DNA from: Gammaproteobacteria bacterium
GTDB lineage: Bacteria; Pseudomonadota; Gammaproteobacteria; J044
Assembly (NCBI GenBank): GCA_003696465.1
Contig: RFHG01000157.1
Span: forward strand, 1-15,851
Length of the DNA stretch: 15,851 nucleotides
Reading direction: 5' to 3'
The position numbers were made by a program, and so were the translations under genes. Every line of letters starts with the position of its first letter. Positions within the stretch are counted from its first letter, which is position 1. Below, one piece after another: positions 7,695 through 13,337 of this stretch. The notes under the pieces are model-generated. The model had not been told where the DNA came from. It searched no databases and saw only the letters and a program-made list of their open reading frames with translations.

Positions 7695-8729
7695 TCAGGG
7701 CAGCAGGGCCGGCTGGTCGAGCCCGAGCCGCTCGTCCAGACCAAACATGATGTTCATGTTCTGGATTGCCTGTCCGGCCGCGCCCTTGACCAGGTTGTCG
7801 ATGACCGAAAGCACCACCACCTGCTCGCCCCCCTGTGGCCGGTGCACGGCAATCCGGCAGGTATTGATACCGCGCACGCCGCGTGTCTGCGGGTGGGTAC
7901 CCTCGGGCAGCACATCGACGAAGGGTTCGTCGCGATAGCGGGCCTCGAACAGGCCCTGCAGGTCGGCCTCGGTGTCGAGCAGACGGGCATAGAGGGTGGC
8001 GTGGATACCGCGGATCATGGGTGTGAGGTGCGGCACGAAGGTCAGCCCCACCGGATGACCGGCCGCCTGCCCCAGCGTCTGCCGGATCTCGGGCAGGTGG
8101 CGATGGCCCGCCACGCCATAGGCATTGAAGTTCTCCTCGGCCTCGCTGAACAGTGTGGGCAACTGGGCCTTGCGCCCGGCACCGCTGACCCCGGACTTGC
8201 AGTCGGCAATGAGATGATCGGCATCGACCAGTCCTCCAGCCTCCACCAGCGGCAGCAGGCCCAGTGCGGTGGCCGTGGGATAACAGCCCGGGTTGGCCAC
8301 CAGCCGCGCGCCGGCAATGGCCTGCCGATTGAGCTCCGGCAGGCCGTAGACGGCCTCCTCGAGCAGATCCGGGCAGGCATGCTCCAGGCCGTACCAGTCG
8401 GACCAGACCTCGGCGTCGCGCAGGCGGAAGTCGGCGGCCAGGTCGATCACCCGCACGCCGGCCTCCAGCAGCGGTCGCACCATCTTCATCGCGGTCCCGT
8501 TGGGGGTGGCGAAGAACACCAGGTCACAGTCGTCGAGTGGCGTCTCGTCGGGGTTGACGAAGGACAGGTCATAATGGCCGCGCAGGCTGGGGAACAGCTC
8601 GACCAGCTGCTTGCCCGCCTCCTTGCGCGAGGTCACGGCCCGTACCTCGACCTGCGGGTGCATGGCCAGCAGACGCAGCAATTCGACCCCGGTATATCCG
8701 GTGGCACCGACGATTCCGACCTTCAGCAT
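7695..8729 (-). CDS. argC: N-acetyl-gamma-glutamyl-phosphate reductase
   Basis: A 344-residue cytoplasmic enzyme for the third step of arginine synthesis, the NADPH-dependent reduction of N-acetylglutamyl phosphate to the semialdehyde. The Rossmann motif GATGYTG (residues 8-14) and the catalytic cysteine C149 in ANPGCYPTA are intact. Also visible are SGVSGAGRK and GHRHLPEI, the latter a conserved histidine region of type 1 ArgC. The length matches the family. A GGGAA ribosome-binding site lies about eight bases before the ATG. It is first in an operon with DUF6776, bactofilin and erpA, and divergent from clcA. With argA about 4.2 kb away on the other strand, two steps of the arginine pathway are close but not in one operon. 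Confidence 0.95.
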   Translation of the reverse strand: MLKVGIVGATGYTGVELLRLLAMHPQVEVRAVTSRKEAGKQLVELFPSLRGHYDLSFVNPDETPLDDCDLVFFATPNGTAMKMVRPLLEAGVRVIDLAADFRLRDAEVWSDWYGLEHACPDLLEEAVYGLPELNRQAIAGARLVANPGCYPTATALGLLPLVEAGGLVDADHLIADCKSGVSGAGRKAQLPTLFSEAEENFNAYGVAGHRHLPEIRQTLGQAAGHPVGLTFVPHLTPMIRGIHATLYARLLDTEADLQGLFEARYRDEPFVDVLPEGTHPQTRGVRGINTCRIAVHRPQGGEQVVVLSVIDNLVKGAAGQAIQNMNIMFGLDERLGLDQPALLP

Positions 8730-8836
8730 GAGTGTTTTCCCGGCTGTGCAATGCCGCAGATGTTACCGCATCGGCGCCGTGGCGACGAGGGCGCATGCTA
8801 AGATGTGCGCCCCGTGTCGCAAGGATCCATCCGCCG
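8730..8836. promoter_or_regulatory. Divergent promoter region between argC and clcA
   Basis: These 107 bases separate two divergent operons. On the plus strand TGCTAAGAT (8796-8804) is an extended -10 (TG plus one base plus TAAGAT) without a good -35 upstream. On the minus strand TAACAT (8765-8760) is a possible -10 for argC, again without a clear -35. No operator palindrome was recognised. Confidence 0.35.
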
Positions 8837-10186
8837 ATGCTGCACCACATCCGCAAGACCAGCCGCCAGCTGCTCTCGCCGGAGGGCTGGAAGATCCGCC
8901 TCATCTTCTGGAGCGGCGCCATCGTGGTGGGGCTGCTCGCCACCCTGCTGGCCTGGGGTGCCGAGCTGGCCGGCGAGTATCACGCGCGCATACTCGAACA
9001 GTGGCCCTGGGCCGGCTGGCTGCTGGCACCGCTGGGCCTGGGCTTCCTCGCCTGGCTCACGGTACGCTTCTTCCCCGGCTCGCAGGGCAGCGGTATCCCG
9101 CAGTCCATTGCCGCGCTGGAAATGAGCGAGCACGAAAGCCGCAGCATCCTGCTCTCGTTCCGCATTGCGGTGGGCAAGATGCTGCTCCTGCTGCTGGGCC
9201 TGCTGTGCGGTGCCTCCATCGGCCGCGAGGGGCCCACCGTGCACATCGGCGCATCCATCATGTTTGCACTCGGCAAACTGGCAAAATTCCCCTATCACTA
9301 CATGGACAAGGGACTGATCCTGGCCGGTGGCGCCGCCGGAATCGCCGCCGCCTTCAACACCCCGCTGGCCGGCATCCTGTTCGCCATCGAGGAACTGGGC
9401 CGCAACTTCGAGGAACGCACCAGCGGGGTGGTGCTGGTGGGGGTGTTCATGGCCGGTATTACCGCCATCATGCTGCAGGGCAACTACATCTATTTCGGCC
9501 ACAGCACGGCCAGCCTGCTGCCACGCGAGATGATCCTGCCGATCGTGGTCTGCGGTATCGGCGGCGGGCTGTTCGGCGGCCTGTTCAGCACCCTGCTGAT
9601 CCTCGGTCAGCGACGACTGGCGCCATGGCACGGCCGCTGGCCGGTACGGGTGGCCATGGCCCTGGGCCTGCTGCTGGCGGTGCTTGGCTGGCTGTCGGAC
9701 GGACAGGTCTATGGCACCGGCTACGAGCAGGCCCGGCTGCTGGTCACCGGCGAGGGCGCCCTGCCCTGGACCTTTGCCCCGCTCAAGTTCCTGGCCAGTG
9801 CGGTGTCCTACTGGACCGGCATTCCCGGCGGCATCTTCGCACCCTCGCTGGCGGCCGGCGCCGGTGTGGGCCATCTGCTGTCCGAGCTGCTGCCCGCCGT
9901 GCCGGTGGCTGCCGTCGTCCTGCTGGGCATGGTGGGCTACTTTTCCGGTGTGGTGCAGACCCCGATCACGGCCTTCGTCATCGTCATGGAGATGACCGAC
10001 AACAACGAGATGCTGCTGCCGCTGATGGCCACCGCCTTCCTTGCCCGGGTCATCTCCGGTATCGTCTGCCCGGAGCCGATCTATCGCGCCCTGGCTGCAA
10101 ACTTCTTCCCGCCCGTGGAACCCGCGGACGGCCTCAAAGGTCAACAGACCGACAGCCCGGAGAATACAGAGGAACCCCGCACATGA
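8837..10186 (+). CDS. clcA: ClC-type chloride/proton antiporter
   Basis: A 449-residue multi-pass inner-membrane protein of the ClC family. The anion-selectivity motifs are complete: GSGIP (84-88, S85), GREGP (129-133, gating glutamate E131), GGIFAP (331-336), and a tyrosine in EPIYRAL (Y416) at the place of E. coli Y445. The internal proton glutamate is also kept, in LFAIEEL (E185/E186). A glutamate at both gates indicates an exchanger rather than a channel. In bacteria such proteins help acid resistance and charge balance. The start at 8837 gives MLHHIRKTSRQLLSPEGW and follows AAGGA about 11 bases upstream; longer in-frame starts run into the promoter. There is no C-terminal CBS domain. The stop overlaps the thioredoxin gene ATG (ATGA), so the two are coupled. 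Confidence 0.93.
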   Translation: MLHHIRKTSRQLLSPEGWKIRLIFWSGAIVVGLLATLLAWGAELAGEYHARILEQWPWAGWLLAPLGLGFLAWLTVRFFPGSQGSGIPQSIAALEMSEHESRSILLSFRIAVGKMLLLLLGLLCGASIGREGPTVHIGASIMFALGKLAKFPYHYMDKGLILAGGAAGIAAAFNTPLAGILFAIEELGRNFEERTSGVVLVGVFMAGITAIMLQGNYIYFGHSTASLLPREMILPIVVCGIGGGLFGGLFSTLLILGQRRLAPWHGRWPVRVAMALGLLLAVLGWLSDGQVYGTGYEQARLLVTGEGALPWTFAPLKFLASAVSYWTGIPGGIFAPSLAAGAGVGHLLSELLPAVPVAAVVLLGMVGYFSGVVQTPITAFVIVMEMTDNNEMLLPLMATAFLARVISGIVCPEPIYRALAANFFPPVEPADGLKGQQTDSPENTEEPRT

Positions 10187-10689
10187 AACGCAAGGATCTC
10201 GTCATCGCCGGCCTCGCCGCCCTCATTCTGGGGGTGGCCGCCGCGGTCTGGCTGGCACCGGGCCTGCTGCAGCCGCAGGCCCCCGAGGTACGCTTCCATG
10301 GCACGGACGGCCGGACCCTGACGCTCGCCGAGCTGCGCGGCCGGCCCGTGCTGGTCAATTTCTGGGCCACTACCTGTCCCGGCTGCATCAAGGAGATGCC
10401 GGAGCTGGTCAAGCTCTACCGGGAACTGGGGCCGAAGGGCCTCGAGGTCATCGGCGTGGCCATGCCCTACGACAAGCCCAGTGATGTCATCGCCCTGCAG
10501 AAGAAACGGGAACTGCCCTACTTCATCGCCCTCGACCCGCGGGGCGAAGTGGTGGCCGCCTTCGGCGGGGTGCGCCTGACCCCCACCTCCTACCTCATCG
10601 ACCCCGAGGGCCGCATCGTGTTCAAGAAGATCGGCGAGCCCGACTGGCAGCGCCTGCGCAAGGAGCTTGCCCCCATGCTCAAGGGCTAG
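10183..10689 (+). CDS. Membrane-anchored TlpA/ResA-like thioredoxin domain protein
   Basis: A 168-residue protein anchored by one N-terminal helix (about residues 7-28), with a periplasmic thioredoxin-like domain (about 33-165). The active site is CPGC (C65, C68) in FWATTCPGCIKEMPEL, and the cis-proline is P134 in LTPTSYLID. This layout fits TlpA/ResA-type thiol-disulfide reductases used for cytochrome c maturation or periplasmic thiol repair. The start ATG at 10183 overlaps the clcA stop, with GAGGAA upstream. The present stop TAG (10687-10689) is provided by the terminal repeat of the 248-bp element at 10687-10934. Without the element the reading frame would stop at TAA at the same codon, so the protein is unchanged. 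A heme gene follows, which fits a cytochrome-related job, but only by context. Confidence 0.9.
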   Translation: MKRKDLVIAGLAALILGVAAAVWLAPGLLQPQAPEVRFHGTDGRTLTLAELRGRPVLVNFWATTCPGCIKEMPELVKLYRELGPKGLEVIGVAMPYDKPSDVIALQKKRELPYFIALDPRGEVVAAFGGVRLTPTSYLIDPEGRIVFKKIGEPDWQRLRKELAPMLKG

Positions 10690-10708
10690 CCCGCAAATTG
10701 CATGAAGA
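10687..10708 (+). repeat. Left terminal inverted repeat of the 248-bp element
   Basis: It starts TAGCCCGCAAATTGCATGAA and is the perfect reverse complement of 10913-10934 over 22 bases. Its first three bases are the stop codon of the thioredoxin gene. Beyond 22 bases the two arms diverge at once. Confidence 0.9.
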
Positions 10709-10760
10709 CGCTTCAGGATTCATTCAAGCCGATGATGACAAATCAAATAATTCGTACATC

Positions 10761-10791
10761 AGAGCGCGACCAATTGTTTTTGGTACGCTCT
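10761..10791. repeat. Hairpin A inside the element
   Basis: AGAGCG (10761-10766) pairs with CGCTCT (10786-10791), and ACCAA (10769-10773) pairs with TTGGT (10780-10784). They are separated by a small internal loop (CG against A) and closed by a six-base loop. All eleven pairs are Watson-Crick. There is no T run after it, so it is not a standard terminator. Confidence 0.65.
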
Positions 10792-10912
10792 ACCGGTGTC
10801 TGCACATCTGGCGCGCCCGATCGCACCGCTTTTCGCTCAAACCGTGGTAACGACCACGCTTTTCGCTCCAAAGCACCACGCTCGAACGCGCCAGACGCAC
10901 AGCCATCCGGTA
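10791..10912. repeat. Long imperfect palindrome (hairpin B) filling the right half of the element
   Basis: The arms 10791-10832 and 10870-10912 match as TACCGG, a small internal loop, then CTG, TCTGGCGCG, CGA, CG and GCTTT blocks. The centre is the perfect hairpin CGTGGT-AACG-ACCACG (10843-10858). The palindrome starts at the end of hairpin A and stops exactly where the right terminal repeat begins. Within the arms a direct repeat CGCTTTTCGCTC occurs at 10827-10838 and 10857-10868, 30 bases apart. Most arm mismatches are C/T or A/G type and become G-U pairs in RNA read from the minus strand. Confidence 0.6.
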
Positions 10913-10934
10913 TCTTCATGCAATTTGCGGGCTA
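10913..10934 (-). repeat. Right terminal inverted repeat of the 248-bp element
   Basis: Read on the minus strand it is identical to 10687-10708. It ends six bases before the hemJ ATG, and its GCGGG is the only ribosome-binding-like stretch for hemJ in the present arrangement. Confidence 0.9.
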
Positions 10935-10939
10935 ACAGC

Positions 10940-11374
10940 ATGGACAACGGCTATCTCTGGATCAAGGCCTTTCATATCGTCTTCATGGTGTCCTGGTATG
11001 CCGGCCTGTTCTACCTGCCGCGCCTGTTCGTGCACCATGCCATGAGCGAGGATGCCGCCACCCGGGCACGGCTCGCCATCATGGAGCGCAAGCTGTACCG
11101 TTTCGTCACCCCCTGGGCCATACTCACCATCGTGCTGGGCCTGTGGATGCTGACCTGGTATCCGCTCGAGGTCCTGGCCGGCATGGGCTGGCTGCATGCC
11201 AAGCTGGTGCTGGTGGGCCTGCTGGTGGGCTACCACCTCTGGTGCGGGCATCTGGTGCGCGCCTTTGCCGACGGACCCAACCCCCACTCCCATGTCTGGT
11301 TCCGCTGGTTCAACGAATTCCCACTGCTGATCCTGGTGGCGGTGGTCCTGCTGGTGGTCCTCAAGCCCTTCTGA
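10940..11374 (+). CDS. hemJ: Protoporphyrinogen IX oxidase HemJ
   Basis: A 144-residue inner-membrane protein that oxidises protoporphyrinogen IX to protoporphyrin IX, the penultimate step of heme synthesis, in bacteria lacking HemG/HemY. Four membrane helices are visible (about residues 5-27, 54-75, 84-106 and 124-142). Family hallmarks are WIKAFHIVFMVSWYAGLFYLPRLF with H12, MERKLYRFVTPWAILTI, and GWLHAKL with H86; these histidines are conserved in HemJ. The ATG at 10940 begins at MDNGYLW; the open frame extends further upstream but that is element sequence. The present ribosome-binding site is weak (GCGGG from the terminal repeat). In the reconstructed empty site it would be AAGGG at the same spacing. 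It was therefore probably the third gene of a clcA / thioredoxin / hemJ operon. Confidence 0.92.
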   Translation: MDNGYLWIKAFHIVFMVSWYAGLFYLPRLFVHHAMSEDAATRARLAIMERKLYRFVTPWAILTIVLGLWMLTWYPLEVLAGMGWLHAKLVLVGLLVGYHLWCGHLVRAFADGPNPHSHVWFRWFNEFPLLILVAVVLLVVLKPF

Positions 11375-11380
11375 TGCCCT

Positions 11381-11404
11381 TTGACTGCCCGGACAGGGAG
11401 TCAA
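11381..11404. terminator. Possible weak terminator hairpin after hemJ
   Basis: TTGACT (11381-11386) pairs with AGTCAA (11399-11404), and CCC pairs with GGG inside, with a bulged G and a GGACA loop. No T run follows on the plus strand, so it is at best a weak or Rho-assisted terminator, or a 3' stabilising hairpin. Confidence 0.35.
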
Positions 11405-11414
11405 TCAAAATAGT

Positions 11415-11435
11415 AAATGAGAATGGTTTGCATTT
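11415..11435. promoter_or_regulatory. Fur box upstream of the porin gene
   Basis: A 21-base inverted repeat centred on ATGAGAATGGTTTGCAT, with AAATG and CATTT at the ends. It resembles the classical Fur site built of GATAAT-like hexamers around AATGANAATNNTTTNCATT. It overlaps the -35 of the porin promoter, the normal position for repression by Fe-bound Fur. The surrounding stretch is AT-rich in a GC-rich genome, which supports a regulatory site. Confidence 0.75.
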
Positions 11436-11456
11436 CGTTTGTTGTTTCTATATCAT
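11428..11456 (+). promoter_or_regulatory. Sigma-70-type promoter of the porin gene
   Basis: TTGCAT (11428-11433) and TATCAT (11451-11456) are separated by 17 bases, the ideal spacing. TATCAT matches the -10 consensus at five of six positions. The Fur box covers the -35. The transcript would start near 11463, leaving a leader of about 60 bases before the ATG. Confidence 0.6.
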
Positions 11457-11523
11457 TCGCCTCCGTTGCATGAAGTGCCGGGCAAGGCACTGCCGGAAAC
11501 CACAACCGACGGAGACCTACAGC

Positions 11524-12738
11524 ATGTTGAAGAAGACCCCCATCGCGACCGCGATCACGCTGGCCACACTGGCCACCCCGGTGCTGGCAGAGAGCACCGA
11601 TGCGCGCATCCAGCGCCTCGAGGCCGAGCTGAATGACCTCAAGGCCGCCGTGGAGGCCACTGCGGAGGCCGTGGAGGGCAACACGGGCACCGCCTCAAAC
11701 CCCAGCCGGGCACCCGGCGACCATCATGGCCACGGCACCACGGGCCGCACGACCATCGGGGGCTATGGCGAACTGCACTACAACAACTGGCGTGCCCGCC
11801 AGGGCAACGGCAAGAAGGAAGAGGCCGATTTCCACCGCTTTATCCTCTTCCTCGGCCACGAGTTCAACGAGAAGATCCGCTTCTTCTCCGAGCTGGAAGT
11901 GGAACACGCCCTGCTGGCGGACAACAATGATGGCAGCGGGGACACTGCCCCGGGGGAAATTGCCCTGGAACAGGCCTATCTCGAATTCGATCTCGGCAAG
12001 CAGACCCGTGCCCGCGGCGGCATCCTCCTGATGCCGGTCGGCTTCATCAACGAAACACATGAACCGCCGACCTTCTATGGCGTTGAACGCCCCATTGTCG
12101 AGCAGAAGATCCTGCCCAGCACCTGGTACGAGGCCGGCGCCAGCCTGAGCGGGGAACTGGGCAGCAACGGCCTGAGCTACGATCTGCTCATCACCACAGG
12201 CCTCAATGGCGGCACGAATATCCGTGGCGGACGGCAGAAAGGTGCCAAGGCCACCGCCTCCGACCTCGCCTATACCGGCCGCCTCAAGTGGACCGGACTG
12301 CCAGGCCTGGAGCTGGCCGGCACGGCAAGCTACCAGAGCGACATGACCCAGGACGGCTCGGACAACATCGGCAGCGGCCTGCTGCTCACCGCCCAGGCAC
12401 GCTACACGCTCAACCGCCTGACCCTTTCGGCCCTGTATGCCGACTGGAAAATCAACGGGGACGGCGCCAAGAGCACCAACAAGGACAAGCAGGACGGTTA
12501 CTACCTGGAGGGCTCCTGGAAGTTCAACCCGAAGGTCGGCGTCTATGCCCGCTACAGCGCCTGGGACAACGGCGGTGCCGGCGACACCCGGAAGACCCGC
12601 ACCGAGGGCGGTGTGAACTGGTGGCCGCATGAGCAGGTTGTAATCAAGGCCGATGTCTTCAGCGAGGACGGTGGCGATGCCGTAAGCAAGACCAGTCTGT
12701 ACAACGGCTTCGATCTGGGCATTGGCTACATGTTCTGA
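11524..12738 (+). CDS. Outer-membrane porin (OprP/OprO-like beta-barrel)
   Basis: A 404-residue outer-membrane protein. Residues 1-22 form a signal peptide ending in VLA. Residues about 25-50 form a short coiled coil (DARIQRLEAELNDLKAAVEA), as in trimeric porins, followed by a linker with DHHGHG (H67, H68, H70). The rest is a beta-barrel with alternating aromatic strands, such as GGYGELHYNNW near residue 80, and ends in LGIGYMF, whose final phenylalanine is the usual outer-membrane insertion signal. The pattern resembles the phosphate-selective porin O/P superfamily, but substrate cannot be read from it. The ATG follows GGAGA at eight bases. The Fur box upstream indicates iron regulation, so its cargo may be iron-related; this is inference. 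A strong terminator follows the gene. Confidence 0.85.
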   Translation: MLKKTPIATAITLATLATPVLAESTDARIQRLEAELNDLKAAVEATAEAVEGNTGTASNPSRAPGDHHGHGTTGRTTIGGYGELHYNNWRARQGNGKKEEADFHRFILFLGHEFNEKIRFFSELEVEHALLADNNDGSGDTAPGEIALEQAYLEFDLGKQTRARGGILLMPVGFINETHEPPTFYGVERPIVEQKILPSTWYEAGASLSGELGSNGLSYDLLITTGLNGGTNIRGGRQKGAKATASDLAYTGRLKWTGLPGLELAGTASYQSDMTQDGSDNIGSGLLLTAQARYTLNRLTLSALYADWKINGDGAKSTNKDKQDGYYLEGSWKFNPKVGVYARYSAWDNGGAGDTRKTRTEGGVNWWPHEQVVIKADVFSEDGGDAVSKTSLYNGFDLGIGYMF

Positions 12739-12775
12739 TGAGAGAGATTGAAAGACTGGCGATTTCTCCTCGTTT

Positions 12776-12801
12776 GGGGGATGCTTGCGCATCCCCCTTT
12801 T
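12776..12801 (+). terminator. Strong Rho-independent terminator between porin and FMN-binding gene
   Basis: A perfect 9-bp stem GGGGGATGC (12776-12784) and GCATCCCCC (12789-12797), with loop TTGC, is followed by TTTT. It lies 15 bases before the next ATG. The downstream genes either depend on read-through or have an unseen promoter; a plausible effect is much more porin than redox protein. Confidence 0.88.
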
Positions 12802-12815
12802 CTGCGTGGACGGGC

Positions 12816-13337
12816 ATGAACAGAATCCTGCAACTGGTGCTTGTGGTCCTGCTGCTGGCAGCCCTGCCTGCGGCGGCCAGCGTGTACCAGACCCGGGAGG
12901 ACTTTCTGGCCGAGGTCTTCGATGGCAAGCCGCCGCCTGCGCGCAGCCTGTGGCTGCGCGGCGCCCTCAAGCAGGAGGTCACTTCCGTGCTGGGCCACCC
13001 CTACGGCAGACTGCGCGTGCGCTACTGGGAACGGGACGGCCGACGCGCGTGGGTTCTGGAGGAGATCGGCAAGGAACGCCCCATCACCTTTGGTGTAGTG
13101 ACCCGTGACGGGCGCATCGAGAATATCCGTGTGCTGGCCTTTCGCGAGAGCCGGGGCTGGGAGATCCGGCACCCGTTCTTCACGCGCCAGTTCTTCGGCG
13201 CCAGACTGGACGAGAAGCAACGGCTCGACCGGCAGATCGACGGTATTTCCGGCGCCACCCTCTCGGTCCGGGCCATGAAGAAGGTTGCCCGCCTGGCACT
13301 GCTGCTGGATCACCATGTCGCATCATCCGCACCGTAG
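12816..13337 (+). CDS. Exported FMN-binding domain protein (RnfG/NqrC-type flavin attachment motif)
   Basis: A 173-residue protein with a signal peptide or N-terminal anchor (residues 1-21, LVLVVLLLAALPAAA). The C-terminal domain carries DGISGATLS (residues 142-150), which matches the D-x-x-S/T-G-A-T flavinylation motif. In RnfG, NqrC and other FMN_bind proteins ApbE attaches FMN to the threonine of this motif, here T148. The protein should therefore be a periplasmic flavoprotein carrying covalent FMN. The start ATG at 12816 precedes the signal peptide; the ribosome-binding site is weak (GGACGGG, close to the start). The gene overlaps the PepSY gene by 23 bases and follows the porin after a terminator. 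There is no apbE in the window; it must be elsewhere for the flavin to be attached. Confidence 0.85.
   Translation: MNRILQLVLVVLLLAALPAAASVYQTREDFLAEVFDGKPPPARSLWLRGALKQEVTSVLGHPYGRLRVRYWERDGRRAWVLEEIGKERPITFGVVTRDGRIENIRVLAFRESRGWEIRHPFFTRQFFGARLDEKQRLDRQIDGISGATLSVRAMKKVARLALLLDHHVASSAP

Larger units (their letters stand above)
10687..10934. mobile_element. Candidate miniature inverted-repeat element (MITE-like) with TA ends
   Basis: The 248 bases are bounded by perfect 22-bp inverted repeats and contain no plausible gene. Both ends read TA; if these are a duplicated TA target, the inner repeat is 20 bp. TA duplication is typical of IS630/Tc1-mariner-type elements and their non-autonomous derivatives. 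The left part (10709-10790) has about 35 G/C in 82 bases by my count, far below the surrounding GC-rich genes. Removal with one TA copy gives GGCTAACAGCATG, a normal stop for the thioredoxin gene and a hemJ start four bases later, which strongly suggests insertion into a pre-existing tight junction. No transposase is visible in the window, so an autonomous partner would have to be elsewhere. An intergenic regulatory RNA with fortuitous ends is the main alternative. Confidence 0.6.

Noticed and set aside
8611..10689. 692-codon plus-strand frame covering clcA and the thioredoxin gene
   Set aside because: It is the out-of-frame shadow of clcA joined to the true thioredoxin frame at the 3' end. 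It is not a fusion protein.
10702..10935. 77-codon frame inside the 248-bp element
   Set aside because: No ribosome-binding site, no recognisable motif, and the sequence is explained by the inverted repeats.
10791..10939. Integron attC-like recombination site
   Set aside because: The imperfect palindrome is suggestive, but the required RYYYAAC and GTTRRRY core sites are not present at its ends and there is no integrase in the window.
10796..10939. N-terminal extension of hemJ into the element
   Set aside because: HemJ proteins begin at the WIKAFH region, and the extension is element sequence without family similarity.
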